Source: CAWCUU01 sp963798855
Lineage (GTDB): Bacteria > Gemmatimonadota > Gemmatimonadetes > Longimicrobiales > RSA9
DNA length: 64,000 nucleotides
Reading direction: 5' to 3'
Assembly: GCA_963798855.1 (NCBI GenBank)
Contig: CAWCUU010000004.1
Span: forward strand, 372,001-436,000
Below are positions 43,054 to 52,415 of the stretch, one piece after another. Both the position numbers and the translations under genes were made by a program. The notes beneath the pieces are model-generated. The model did no database searches. It was given only the letters and a program-made list of their open reading frames with translations, and had not been told where the DNA came from. The number at the start of each line of letters is the position of its first letter. The stretch's first letter is position 1.

Positions 43054-45363
43054 ATGCGTGCGCGCACCAGCCGAGGATTCCTGGTCCTGCGGCTGATCGT
43101 CGGCGTGGCGCTGGCGGCACCGGGCAACGCGTTCGCGCAGGTGCCCATCGTGAGCGCCGGGTCGGCGCGCCAGGCCGAGGCGCTGCTGCGGCGGATGACG
43201 CTCGCGGAGAAGATCGGGCAGCTCAATCTCGCCCCGGGGGCTGGCCTGGGCGGCATGATGACGCCCGCGTCGGATTCCGACATCGCCGCCGGACGCGTGG
43301 GCGCCATCCTCTGGCTCGCGAGCGCCGACGAGATCGACCGGATGCAGCACGTCGCGGTGGAGAAGAGCCGTCTGCACATCCCGCTGCTCTTCGGACTCGA
43401 CGTCATTCACGGTTACCGCACTCTCTTCCCGGTCCCTCTGGGCATGGCTTCGTCGTGGGATCCGTCGGTGGAGGCACAGGCGCAGGCGGTGGCGGCGCGA
43501 GAGGCGAGCGCGGCGGGAATTCGCTGGACGTTCACCCCGATGGTGGACATCGCGCGGGACGCCCGCTGGGGGCGGATCCAGGAGGGTGCCGGCGAGGACC
43601 CGTATCTCGGGGCGCAGATGGCACGGGCCCAGGTGCGCGGCTTCCAGGGAGCCACCCTGGGGCCGGGGAGCGTGGTGGCATGCGCGAAGCACTTCGCGGG
43701 CTACGGTGCCGCGGAAGGCGGCCGCGACTACGACGCCTCGTACGTGCCGGGCGAGCTCATGCGCAACGTCTACCTGGTGCCATTCCACGCGGCGGTGAAC
43801 GCGGGAGTGGGCAGTCTCATGACCGCCTACATGGACCTGAACGATGTCCCCGCGAGCGGAAACCCCTGGCTCCTGACAGAGGTCCTGCGGAAGGACTGGG
43901 GCTTCGAGGGGTTCCTCACCTCGGACGCGAACGCGATCGCGTCGCTGCAGGTCCACGGATTCGCCGCCGACCCCGAGGATGCGGCGTACAAGGCGATCAC
44001 CGCGGGGGCGGGGATGGACATGGCCAGCGGAACGCTCCCGGAATACCTGCCAAAGCTGGTGGCGGATGGGAAGGTGTCCGAGGCGCAGATCGACTCCGCG
44101 GTGCTGCCGATTCTCGAGCTGAAGTACCAGATCGGCCTCTTCGACCATCCGTACGCGAACGCGTCCGCTGGCGCGACGGAGGTCACTGCGGAGAGCCGGG
44201 CGCTGGCGCGCAGCCTCGGCGCCCGCTCGATGGTGCTGCTCAAGAACGAGAACGAGGCGCTGCCGCTCGCGAACACCCTCCGCAGCGTGGCTGTGATCGG
44301 GTCGCTGGCCGACTCGCCGGCAGACATCACGGGGGGAGCCACGCCCGCAGGCGTCTTCGGCCAGGACCGGGATGCCCCGGCGGTCACCGTCCTGACCGGC
44401 CTGAAACAGCGCCTCGGGCCGGGGGTCCGCATCTCCTACGTGGCGGGACCGGAGATGTCGAAGGCGTATCCGTCGTTCTTCGACGCCTTCCTCGGCCACA
44501 AGCCCGTGCCTCCGCCCGCCCCGGCGGAGGTCGCCGACTGGGAGGCGAGGGCAAAGGACGCGGCGGAGCAGGCGGATATCGTCATCGCAGTCGTCGGCGA
44601 GCCCGCCTTCATGAGCGGTGAGGTGGCGTCGCGGGCGACCCTGGATCTGCCGGGCATCCAGGCGCAGATGGTGGAGGCCGCCGCCTCGGCGGGCAAGCCG
44701 CTCATCGTCGTCCTCCTGAACGGTCGGCCGCTCGAGATCAACTGGATCGCGGAGCACGCATCGGCCATCCTCGAGTCGTGGTTCCCCGGCGTCGAGGGCG
44801 GCAACGCGATCGCCGACGTGCTCTTCGGCGACGTGAATCCGGGAGGAAAGCTTCCCCTGAGCTGGCCACGCACCGCGGGGCAGGAGCCGCTCTATTACGA
44901 TCACAACCTCACCCACGTCCCGGAGGAGAGCCCGCAGTACACCTCCCGCTACTGGGATCTCGACAGCAAGCCGCTCTACCCCTTCGGCTTCGGGCTCAGC
45001 TACACGACCTTCCGCTTCACCAGGCTGCAGCTGTCCAGGAGCCCCATGCAGGTCGGCGACAGCGCCGAGGTCACCGTCGACGTGACGAACACGGGCTCCG
45101 TCCCCGGCGACGCAGTGGCGCAGCTCTACATCCACCAGCGCTCCGGCTCCGCTTCGCGGCCGGTGCGCGAGCTGAAGGGCTTCCAGCGCGTGACGCTGCC
45201 GCCCGGGGAGACGAGGACGTTGCGGTTCCGGCTGAGCCGGTCCGAGCTGGAGTTCTGGAGTCCACAGGCGCAGCGCTGGGTCCTCGAGCCGAGCGTCTAC
45301 GACGTCTGGGTGGGAGAGGACTCCGCGTCGGGACTCCACACCGAGCTCACCGTGGCCCCCTGA
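43054..45363 (+). CDS. GH3 beta-glycosidase (BglX type)
   Basis: 769 residues, signal peptide (RLIVGVALAAPGNAFAQ). GH3 N-domain motifs: MTLAEKIGQLNL, PLLFGLDVIHGYRT and WGRIQEGAGEDPYLG, with nucleophile Asp291 in FLTSDANAIAS. The C-terminal alpha/beta sandwich (SWFPGVEGGNAIADVLFG, about 570) and a fibronectin-like domain (about 660-760) follow. The ATG at 43054 has AGGAGG ahead; a GTG at 43021 overlaps the GH2 stop but would lengthen the signal peptide. It cleaves terminal beta-linked glucose or similar sugars and belongs to the permease-GH2-GH3 operon. Confidence 0.92.
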   Translation: MRARTSRGFLVLRLIVGVALAAPGNAFAQVPIVSAGSARQAEALLRRMTLAEKIGQLNLAPGAGLGGMMTPASDSDIAAGRVGAILWLASADEIDRMQHVAVEKSRLHIPLLFGLDVIHGYRTLFPVPLGMASSWDPSVEAQAQAVAAREASAAGIRWTFTPMVDIARDARWGRIQEGAGEDPYLGAQMARAQVRGFQGATLGPGSVVACAKHFAGYGAAEGGRDYDASYVPGELMRNVYLVPFHAAVNAGVGSLMTAYMDLNDVPASGNPWLLTEVLRKDWGFEGFLTSDANAIASLQVHGFAADPEDAAYKAITAGAGMDMASGTLPEYLPKLVADGKVSEAQIDSAVLPILELKYQIGLFDHPYANASAGATEVTAESRALARSLGARSMVLLKNENEALPLANTLRSVAVIGSLADSPADITGGATPAGVFGQDRDAPAVTVLTGLKQRLGPGVRISYVAGPEMSKAYPSFFDAFLGHKPVPPPAPAEVADWEARAKDAAEQADIVIAVVGEPAFMSGEVASRATLDLPGIQAQMVEAAASAGKPLIVVLLNGRPLEINWIAEHASAILESWFPGVEGGNAIADVLFGDVNPGGKLPLSWPRTAGQEPLYYDHNLTHVPEESPQYTSRYWDLDSKPLYPFGFGLSYTTFRFTRLQLSRSPMQVGDSAEVTVDVTNTGSVPGDAVAQLYIHQRSGSASRPVRELKGFQRVTLPPGETRTLRFRLSRSELEFWSPQAQRWVLEPSVYDVWVGEDSASGLHTELTVAP

Positions 45364-45379
45364 ACGGAATGACTCTCCC

Positions 45380-46297
45380 TCAGCGCGACACCGGCGGCGG
45401 GTGCATGGAGCTCAGCCCCTTCTCGGCGATCAGCTCGCGGTAGGTGATGAGCTTCGCGTGGCCCTCGCGTCGCCACCGGGCGAACTCCGGCGAGAGCAGC
45501 GCCTCGAGCTCCGCGTGGCGGTGCCGGCTGACACCGGGTCCGCCGCCCTCGATGTTCTGCGATGGCGCGTTCGAGTCGATGAGCGCGTCCATCGCGGCCG
45601 TCCGCTCCGCGACGTGCAGCACGATCAGGTTGGGCTGATCCGGCTTCAGGTCCTGGACGAACTTCATCAGCTGCGTCTTCTTCTGGTCCACGGGCACGCC
45701 CCACAGCTCGTTGGAGGCCTCACCGAAGGCGTACGAGATGCCGAGCTGATGTTCCCTGGCGATGCGCAGGACGATGTCGAGCAGCTCGGGCGTGGCCGCG
45801 GCGGTGCCCATGTGGAAATCGACGTAGTCGATCTTCAGCCCGGAGCGCAGCGCTCGCTGCACCTGCGCCTCGAGCTCACGCTCCACTTCGCCGAGGTCGT
45901 AGTTCGACGCGAGGAACTCCTCGACGGAGTGGCGGAAGAGGCCCACGCTGTCGACCAGCGACGGCACGGCTCCCTGGCCCAGCACCGGCCCCCAGCGGTA
46001 GTACTTCCATTCCGAATTGAGGGCGAGGTGCACGCCCACCGACACCTCCGGATGCGCCTCGAGGATCTCCACCGCCTCCTGGTACCAGGGCCCGACGAAC
46101 AGCACCGAGGTCGAGAACGGGATCCCGCGCTCGGCCACCTCCTTCATGGCCATGTTCAGGGAGTGGTTCATGCCGATGTCGTCGAGCCGCAGCAGCAGCT
46201 CGGGCGCGTTGGGCTGCGGCGGCGACGGCTGGGGCGGCGGGGCGCAGCCGACGGCCGCGACGAAGAGAGCCGCAACGGCGGTCCGAGGCATCCTCAT
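45380..46297 (-). CDS. YdjC/ChbG-like carbohydrate deacetylase, lipoprotein
   Basis: 305 residues. The leader ends FVAAVGCAPPP, a probable lipid-anchored Cys. The YdjC fold shows LLRLDDIGMNHSLNMAMKE (metal Asp pair), VSVGVHLALNSEW (His) and IDYVDFHMGTAAATPELLD (His), matching the metal-binding layout of ChbG, which removes an acetyl group from chito-oligosaccharides. Family members of other substrate type exist. It is last in a four-gene leftward operon and its start overlaps the GH3 stop (ATGA). An exported lipoprotein form differs from cytoplasmic ChbG. Confidence 0.82.
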   Translation of the reverse strand: MRMPRTAVAALFVAAVGCAPPPQPSPPQPNAPELLLRLDDIGMNHSLNMAMKEVAERGIPFSTSVLFVGPWYQEAVEILEAHPEVSVGVHLALNSEWKYYRWGPVLGQGAVPSLVDSVGLFRHSVEEFLASNYDLGEVERELEAQVQRALRSGLKIDYVDFHMGTAAATPELLDIVLRIAREHQLGISYAFGEASNELWGVPVDQKKTQLMKFVQDLKPDQPNLIVLHVAERTAAMDALIDSNAPSQNIEGGGPGVSRHRHAELEALLSPEFARWRREGHAKLITYRELIAEKGLSSMHPPPVSR

Positions 46298-48336
46298 GGG
46301 AGTCTTCCGCTGGGAGATGGACGCTTCGATGGTCCCGGAGCGCTCACCGCGGCACCGGGCGCGTGTTCCGTATCCGCCGCGGACTGCGCGGCGGACGGGT
46401 ATGTGAGGCCGTACCCGAAGTCGAACAACGGCCCGGCCCCACCTCTGCCCGCGCCGTGGGGCAGCTGCTCCATCGAGCGCGGCCATGTGTAGGCCAGCTT
46501 GCCGGTCGGCGCGTAGTCGCCGAAGAGCACGTCCGCCACCCCCTCGCCCTCGGTGCCCGGCAGCCAGGCTGCGACCAGCGCGTCGGCCACGTCGAGGACC
46601 TCGTCCAGGATCATCGGGCGCCCCGAGATCAGGACCACCACCACGGGGATGCCGGCCTCCTTCAGCTTCCGCACGGCGGCCACATCTACCGGGTCCAGCG
46701 ATAGATCGGCGCGATCGCCCATTCCTTCGGCGTAGGGGTTCTCTCCGATGACCGCGACGCCGACGTCGGCGCCCGCGGCGCCGCCGCCGTCCTCGGAGTA
46801 TGTCACCGCGGTGCCCGGCGAGACGGCCCGGCGGATCGCCGCCAGGACTGTGGTGCCCCCCGGCGTCACATCGCCGCTGCCGCCCTGCCAGGAGATCGTC
46901 CAGCCGCCGGTCTGGTAGCCCAGGTTGTCCGCGCTCTTCCCGGCCACGTGGATGCGCGCGGCCCGCTTCGACAGCGGCAGCGTCGCCCCCGTGTTCTTGA
47001 GGAGCACGATCGACTCGCGCACGGCCTGGCGCGCAACCGCGCGATGCTCGGCCGAGCCGAACGACGCCTGCAGCTCCGGGTTCGGGCGCAGGGCGCGCTC
47101 GTCATCCATGAGTCCCATCGCGAGCTTCACGCGCAGGATGCGTCGCACCGCGTCGTCGATGCGCGTCTCCGGCACGCGTCCCTCGCGCACCAGCGCCGTC
47201 AGGTCGCGGATGAACTTCGGGTACGAATCCGGCACCATGACCATGTCCATGCCGGCGTTGATCGACTTCTCGACTGCAATCCGGTAGTCCGGGTCGATCT
47301 GGTTGAGAGCGCCCCAGTCGGAGATCAGGAAGCCCTGGAAGCCCATCTCGTCCTTCAGCACGTCCGTCAGCAAGTGCCGGTTCGCCGACATCTTCACACC
47401 CTTCCAGCTGTTGAACGAGACCATGATGCTCAGCGCGCCGGCGCGGATGGCCGCCTCGTACGGGGCGATGTGGATCCGTCGCAGCGTGGCTTCGTCGATG
47501 CGCGCGTCCCCCTGATCCAGCAGATAGTCGCCCGTGGTGCTGCTACCCATGGCGGTGCCGCCGTCGGCCGCGAAGTGCTTCGCGGTCGCCAGCACGGAGG
47601 TCGGGTCGCTCAACCGGTCCCCCTGGAAGCCGCGGATCGCCGCGGCGCCCAGCATCGACACGAGCTGCGGATCCTCCGAAAAGCCCTCGTAGGTCCGGCC
47701 CCAGCGCTCGTCCTGCGGCACACACACGCACGGCGCGAACGTCCAGTGGATGCCGGTCGCCCGCATCTCCCGCGCGGTCACCTCCGCCGCGCGCCGCACC
47801 ACCTGGGAATCGCGCGTTGCGCCGAGCCCGACGTCGTGCGGAAAGATCACCGCGCCCAGCACGTTGCTGTGCCCGTGCACCGCGTCGACGCCGTAGAGCA
47901 ACGGGATCCGCAGGCGGGTCGCGAGCGCGTGGCGCTGCAGACGCTCGTAGAGCGCGCTCCACGCCTCCAGGCTGTTGCCCTCCTTCGGGTCCGAAGTGCC
48001 GCCGTTGAGGATCGAGCCCAGGAAGAACCGTTCGATGTCGGCGGAATCCTGCAGGAAATCCTGATCGACCTGCGTCATCTGCCCGATCTTCTCGGCGAGC
48101 GTCATGCTCGCAAGCAGCGAGTCCGCGCGCCCATCGTAGCGCGCGATGCCCTGGTCCGGCTGCGTCGCCACGCCCGGTCCCCCCCCGCACGACGCCAGAA
48201 GCGCGGCCAGGCACCCCACCACGGCCGGCCGGAGCCGCCGCAACCGGATCCGGGATCGCTGCCGACCCCCGCGGCGTACGCACCCGCCGCCCCGCCCGCC
48301 CGACAGCTCCTTCCGCTCTTGCAGCTGCGTCATCAT
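46294..48336 (-). CDS. GH3 beta-glucosidase-like enzyme, lipoprotein
   Basis: 680 residues from the ATG at 48336, which overlaps the GH30 stop (TGATG). A long Arg-rich leader precedes the lipobox-like LAALLASCGGG. Motifs: MTLAEKIGQMTQVDQDFLQD, PLLYGVDAVHGHSN, WGRTYEGFSEDPQLVS, KHFAADGG and nucleophile Asp340 in LISDWGALN, then the C-terminal sandwich (AAWLPGTEGEGVADVLFGDY). It fits exo-1,3/1,4-beta-glucosidases such as barley ExoI relatives. No fibronectin domain; the tail beyond FDFGYGLTYP is disordered. An upstream ATG at 48390 would overlap GH30 by 55 bases. Confidence 0.9.
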   Translation of the reverse strand: MMTQLQERKELSGGRGGGCVRRGGRQRSRIRLRRLRPAVVGCLAALLASCGGGPGVATQPDQGIARYDGRADSLLASMTLAEKIGQMTQVDQDFLQDSADIERFFLGSILNGGTSDPKEGNSLEAWSALYERLQRHALATRLRIPLLYGVDAVHGHSNVLGAVIFPHDVGLGATRDSQVVRRAAEVTAREMRATGIHWTFAPCVCVPQDERWGRTYEGFSEDPQLVSMLGAAAIRGFQGDRLSDPTSVLATAKHFAADGGTAMGSSTTGDYLLDQGDARIDEATLRRIHIAPYEAAIRAGALSIMVSFNSWKGVKMSANRHLLTDVLKDEMGFQGFLISDWGALNQIDPDYRIAVEKSINAGMDMVMVPDSYPKFIRDLTALVREGRVPETRIDDAVRRILRVKLAMGLMDDERALRPNPELQASFGSAEHRAVARQAVRESIVLLKNTGATLPLSKRAARIHVAGKSADNLGYQTGGWTISWQGGSGDVTPGGTTVLAAIRRAVSPGTAVTYSEDGGGAAGADVGVAVIGENPYAEGMGDRADLSLDPVDVAAVRKLKEAGIPVVVVLISGRPMILDEVLDVADALVAAWLPGTEGEGVADVLFGDYAPTGKLAYTWPRSMEQLPHGAGRGGAGPLFDFGYGLTYPSAAQSAADTEHAPGAAVSAPGPSKRPSPSGRLP

Positions 48337-49829
48337 CACCTCGCTCGCGAGTGCCTGATGTTCCCCCTGGACGTCGCGCTCATGCTCCAAACGTAGGTGG
48401 CGAGGGCCCCGGCCGGCAGGGTGGCGCGGAACGCCCGCGACCCCTCCCGCACGGCGAAGTCGCGCGACGTGGCCGCCGTGTTGAGGATCAACAGCGATGT
48501 CTGGCCGTCACGATTCAGGAACGCGACGGACTTCAGTCCGGCGACGTCGCTGGTCGAGGCGATGCGCACCGCCCCGGGATCGACGAAGCGCGCGGCATGA
48601 CCCAGCGCGTAGTACTCCGCGTTGCGCTGCACCGCGCCGGTGGCGGGGTCGATCGTCACGACGCCACGGCAGGTGGCGCAGCCGCCCGCGTGCGGTCCGT
48701 GCGCCGGATCCAGCGCCAGGCTCCAGAAGGCGACGCCGCGCGCCCAGTTGCGGGTGCCGTCGATGACGAGGTCGCCGGCCATCGACCTCAGCGCGCCGGC
48801 GAAGCCGGCCTCCTGCCAGGTGCCGCCGGAGCACTCCGTCAGGAACGCGTCCTTCGCGGGATACCGCTCGTGTACCGCGGTCTGGGCGCCGACATCGCCC
48901 GCGTAGCAGTGCCAGGCGACGCCGGCGACGTAGCGGCGGGCGGCGCTGTCGGCCAGGACCGCCAGCGGCTGTTCCGGCATGTCCCAGTTGTGGTCCCAGT
49001 CCAGGATCCGCGTCTGCACTCCGTGGCGTCGCAGCAGAGGGCCCAGGTGACGGCCGACGAAGACGGCGCGCGCCGCCGCGGGGAATCGCATGCCGGGGTA
49101 ATCGCCGGGTTCGTACGCCGGCTCGTTCTGCACCGTGATGTACTGCACCGGCACGCCGGCCGAGTCGTACGCCCGCAGAAAGCGCAGGAAGTAGCGGGCG
49201 AGGGCGTCGTACGCGTCCGGCCGGAGCCGGCCCCCGATCATGCTGCCGCTCGTCTTCATCCAGCCGGGCGGGCTCCACGGCGAGGCAAGCAGCACGAGAT
49301 CGGGGTTCACCGCCCGCGCCTGCAGGATGAGCGGCAGCATCGCTTCGCTGTCCCTCGCGATCGAGAAGAGCGCCAGCGCCGGATCGCTCCGCCCCGGCGG
49401 CACGTCGTCGTACGACCAGTGGCTGCGCGAGAGGTCGGACGCGCCCATGGTCACGCGCATGAAGCCGAGCCCGATCCCTCGAGTGGGGCTGAAGAGCTCC
49501 GTGAGCAGCGCGCGGCGCTGCGGCGCGGAAAGCTTGGTCTCGATCAGCCAGCTCGCCGCGTCCGTGAACGCCGCGCCGAACCCGACCATGGTCTGGAAGC
49601 TCCTCGCCGGATTCACCTCGATGACCGGGGCCGACGACGCGCCCGCCGCCGGCTCGAGCGGCAGATCCGGCTGCCGGGCCAGGAGACGGGAACGGTCGGG
49701 CGTGGTGAGCCACACGGCGACCGCGTCGGAGCGAGGGCCGGCGCAGGCGACCACCGGGGCAACGGCGAGGAGAAGGGCGAAGACCCCGCTCCCCGCCGCT
49801 TCAGCTCGCGGGAGTCTGGAGCGTGCCAC
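48336..49829 (-). CDS. GH30 beta-glycosidase (glucosylceramidase/endo-1,6-beta-glucanase type), lipoprotein
   Basis: 497 residues if the GTG at 49829 is used; the leader is then GVFALLLAVAPVVACAG with a lipobox-like Cys. GH30 motifs: MVGFGAAFTDAASWLI at the start of the barrel, SPWSPPGWMKTSG, acid/base Glu236 in VQNEPAYEPG, and nucleophile Glu332 in FLTECSGGTW. The C-terminal beta-sandwich (SVAFLNRDGQTSLLILN) is typical. It cleaves beta-glucosyl links in glucans or glycolipids outside the cytoplasm. No ATG fits; the start overlaps the GH3 end by 29 bases. Confidence 0.88.
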   Translation of the reverse strand: MARSRLPRAEAAGSGVFALLLAVAPVVACAGPRSDAVAVWLTTPDRSRLLARQPDLPLEPAAGASSAPVIEVNPARSFQTMVGFGAAFTDAASWLIETKLSAPQRRALLTELFSPTRGIGLGFMRVTMGASDLSRSHWSYDDVPPGRSDPALALFSIARDSEAMLPLILQARAVNPDLVLLASPWSPPGWMKTSGSMIGGRLRPDAYDALARYFLRFLRAYDSAGVPVQYITVQNEPAYEPGDYPGMRFPAAARAVFVGRHLGPLLRRHGVQTRILDWDHNWDMPEQPLAVLADSAARRYVAGVAWHCYAGDVGAQTAVHERYPAKDAFLTECSGGTWQEAGFAGALRSMAGDLVIDGTRNWARGVAFWSLALDPAHGPHAGGCATCRGVVTIDPATGAVQRNAEYYALGHAARFVDPGAVRIASTSDVAGLKSVAFLNRDGQTSLLILNTAATSRDFAVREGSRAFRATLPAGALATYVWSMSATSRGNIRHSRAR

Positions 49830-51180
49830 GCAGGCGGATGTCGCGCGACGAGCTGCCGACGCGCACCTCCCGCGCGCCCGCCGCGAGCTCCCAATCGTTC
49901 TGCGCCGTCGACCAGTACGAGAGCGCACGTCGGTCGACGTGGACGGTCACCGGACGCTCCTCGCCCGGCGCCAGATCCACGCGCGCGAACCCCGCCAGCT
50001 GCTGCGCGGGCATGGGCACGGGCGCGGGACTCGGGGGAGCCAGGTAGAGCTGCGGGACGTCCCCGCCACGCACCGTGCCCGCGTTGCGCACCCTGAACGA
50101 AACGTCGAAGCCGTCGCCGCTCGGTCGCACGGTCAGCCCTGAATACTCGAAGCGCGTGTACGACAGTCCGTGTCCGAACGGGAAGAGCGGCGCCACCCCC
50201 TTCGTGTCGAACCACCGATACCCCACGAGATCGCCCTCGCTGTAGTCCGCGCGTAGATCGGTGCCCGGGTAGCGCGACGGGTCGGCCGTAGGCGCATCGC
50301 CGGCCGAGCGCGGAAAGGTCACCGGAAGCTTGCCGCCGGGATTCGCCTCGCCCAGCAGCAGCGCGGCCGTGGCCTCTCCCCCTTCCTGCCCCGGATACCA
50401 CATCTGAAGCACCGCCGCTGCCCGGTCGATCCACGGCATGAGCACGGCGTTTCCGCTGTTCAGGACCACGACCGTGCGCGGGTTGGCGCGCGTGATCGCG
50501 TCGATCAGCGCGTCCTGACGTTCCGGCAGGGACAGGTAAGCGCGGTCGCGGCCCTCGGTCTCCTCGTCGTAGGCGAGGACGACCACCGTGTGCGCGTCGT
50601 GAGCCGCGGCCACCGCCGCGTCCAGCAGCGAGCGCCGGTGAGCGGGCGTGGTCCACGCAAGCCGCACCTGCACCCCCTCGTTCCCGCCATCGTCGCCGAA
50701 TGGCCGATTTCGGCCTTCCATCGTGACTCGCACCGGAACGGGGCGGCTGGCGGTCAGGTGCACCGGAACCGACGCTCTCGAGAGCCCGTCCGCGGTCGGG
50801 ATCAGGCTTCCACCTCCGAATTGTCGGGCCGGCACGAGCACGCTGTCGCCGAGAGTCAGGGACGCGATTCCTCCCCGCGTCTCGAGCTCGAGGTCGTACT
50901 CACCGCTTTCCGGTGCGGTGAGCGTGCCGCTCCACGTCCACGCACTTCCGGCCGGCAGCGCGCTCTGGCCCGTGAAATTGAGCCGCGCGTCGACGGTCGT
51001 GGAGCCGGGAGCGGCCTCTTCGCCGTCCCGCGCGACGCCCGTCGTTCGCGCCAGGCCCGAGGCACCACCCGGCGCGACGGCCAACGCCGTCGCGGGAACG
51101 GGCTGCCCGTCCAGATCAATGCCGCCCAGCCAGCGCACGGGGTCGGTGGCGCGGCGCCCCAGGGCCTCCAGCAGACTCAC
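49801..51180 (-). CDS. GH3 enzyme, C-terminal part (frame-separated from 51177-52415)
   Basis: 459 residues beginning GTG AGT (VSLLEALGRRATDP). Contains the PA14-like insert (SAWTWSGTLTAPESGEYDLE, about 85-170), the GH3 C-terminal sandwich (VLAYDEETEGRDRAYLSLPE, MWYPGQEGGEATAALLLGEA) and a fibronectin-like end (FPFGHGLSYTRFEYS). It lacks the catalytic barrel, which lies in the preceding frame. A length change in the run of seven Cs at 51209-51215 (plus strand) joins the two as GGGSARVPPFHRVSLLEALG, the normal GH3 linker. Read as one gene 49801-52415. Confidence 0.82.
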   Translation of the reverse strand: MSLLEALGRRATDPVRWLGGIDLDGQPVPATALAVAPGGASGLARTTGVARDGEEAAPGSTTVDARLNFTGQSALPAGSAWTWSGTLTAPESGEYDLELETRGGIASLTLGDSVLVPARQFGGGSLIPTADGLSRASVPVHLTASRPVPVRVTMEGRNRPFGDDGGNEGVQVRLAWTTPAHRRSLLDAAVAAAHDAHTVVVLAYDEETEGRDRAYLSLPERQDALIDAITRANPRTVVVLNSGNAVLMPWIDRAAAVLQMWYPGQEGGEATAALLLGEANPGGKLPVTFPRSAGDAPTADPSRYPGTDLRADYSEGDLVGYRWFDTKGVAPLFPFGHGLSYTRFEYSGLTVRPSGDGFDVSFRVRNAGTVRGGDVPQLYLAPPSPAPVPMPAQQLAGFARVDLAPGEERPVTVHVDRRALSYWSTAQNDWELAAGAREVRVGSSSRDIRLRGTLQTPAS

Positions 51181-52415
51181 CCTGTGAAACGGCGGGACGC
51201 GCGCGCTGCCCCCCCGCCGATGAGGGGCGCCTTCGCCGTCGGCCCGATCACCACGACCGAGCCCAGGTCGGTGCGCGAGACAGGCAGCACCCCGCCCTGG
51301 TTACGCAGGAGCACGGCACCCCGTTCGGCAACCTCCCGCGCGACCGCGGCATCGGCCGCCGTGTCGATCGGAGGCCGCGCGGGCGGGACCCCGTTCAGCA
51401 GTCCGAAGCGGTCCATCTGCAGCAGGATGCGCCGCACGGCCCGATCGACCGCGGCCTCACTCGCGCGCCCCGCCTGCACCGCCGTGCGCAACGAATCCGC
51501 GAAGAAGACCCCGCTTCGCCTGGATGAAATTCCGGGCATCTCCTGATCCAGTCCCGCCTGCAACGCAGCCATGTCGTGCGTCGCGAACCAGTCCGTCATC
51601 ACCCAGCCGGCGAAGCCGGCGCGGTCGCGCAGGAAATCCGTGAGCAGCTCCCGATTTGAGCACGCGGGCGTGCCGTTCACCTGGTTGTACGCGCACATCA
51701 CGGCCGCTACGCCCGCGCGGGATGCGGCCTCGAAGGCGGGCAGATAGATCGCGTTGAGCGCACGGGCGCCGACGCGCGCGTCCACACGGGCGCGGTCGTT
51801 CTCGAAGTTGTTGGCCGCGAAATGCTTCACCGTGGCCATGGCGCCGGCGCCCTGGATTCCGCCGATCTCGGACACCACGAGCCGCGACGCGAGCAGCGGG
51901 TCCTCGCCCAGCGTCTCGAAGTTCCGCCCCGCCTGCGGAACCCGCACGATATTCACCATGGGCGCGAGCACCACGTCCTGGTTGCGCGCCAGCGCCTCAC
52001 GGCCGAGTACCCCACCGTACCGCCGCGCGAGCGCCGTATCGAACGACGACGCGACGGCTACCGGCGCGGGGAGCGCGGTGGCGGGCGCCGAGGTGCGGAT
52101 GCCGGCAGGGCCGTCCGTGAGTCGAAGCGGCGGAATACCGAGGCGCGGTACGCCCGCCATGTAGCCGGCGCTTCCCAGGCCCACGCTGGGCTCCGGGTCT
52201 CTCGCGCCGTGCAGGAAGCCGAGCTTCTCGTCGAGCGACATGAGACGGATCAGCGAATCGACGCGGGCGCTCGCCGCCGGCGCCGGGGCGAGCGGCGCGG
52301 CCTGCGCGCCCAGCGGGCGGGGAGCGAGCGCCATCGGCGCGACGAGGGTCAACAACAACGCGAGCATGCCGGCACCCTGGTGCTCGCGTCCGGCGGTCCA
52401 AGGATAGGTGCGCAT
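51177..52415 (-). CDS. GH3 enzyme, N-terminal catalytic part (frame-separated from 49801-51180)
   Basis: 412 residues with a signal peptide (GMLALLLTLVAPMALAPRPL). Catalytic barrel: MSLDEKLGFLHGARDPEPSV, LRLTDGPAGIRTS, FETLGEDPLLAS, KHFAANNFENDR and nucleophile Asp275 in WVMTDWFATHD. The part ends IGPTAKAPLIGGGA, then runs off frame (ASRRFTG, stop). The repaired protein of ~870 residues has the GH3 barrel-PA14-sandwich-FnIII order of plant-type and Bacteroidota beta-glucosidases. It heads the leftward operon that faces susC. The start at 52415 has AAGGGG upstream; an in-frame ATG at 52484 is less likely. Confidence 0.84.
   Translation of the reverse strand: MRTYPWTAGREHQGAGMLALLLTLVAPMALAPRPLGAQAAPLAPAPAASARVDSLIRLMSLDEKLGFLHGARDPEPSVGLGSAGYMAGVPRLGIPPLRLTDGPAGIRTSAPATALPAPVAVASSFDTALARRYGGVLGREALARNQDVVLAPMVNIVRVPQAGRNFETLGEDPLLASRLVVSEIGGIQGAGAMATVKHFAANNFENDRARVDARVGARALNAIYLPAFEAASRAGVAAVMCAYNQVNGTPACSNRELLTDFLRDRAGFAGWVMTDWFATHDMAALQAGLDQEMPGISSRRSGVFFADSLRTAVQAGRASEAAVDRAVRRILLQMDRFGLLNGVPPARPPIDTAADAAVAREVAERGAVLLRNQGGVLPVSRTDLGSVVVIGPTAKAPLIGGGAARASRRFTG

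Noticed and set aside
46294..48390. Longer GH3 start at 48390
   Set aside because: It would overlap the GH30 gene by 55 bases. The ATG at 48336 overlaps the stop by one base and gives a sensible leader.
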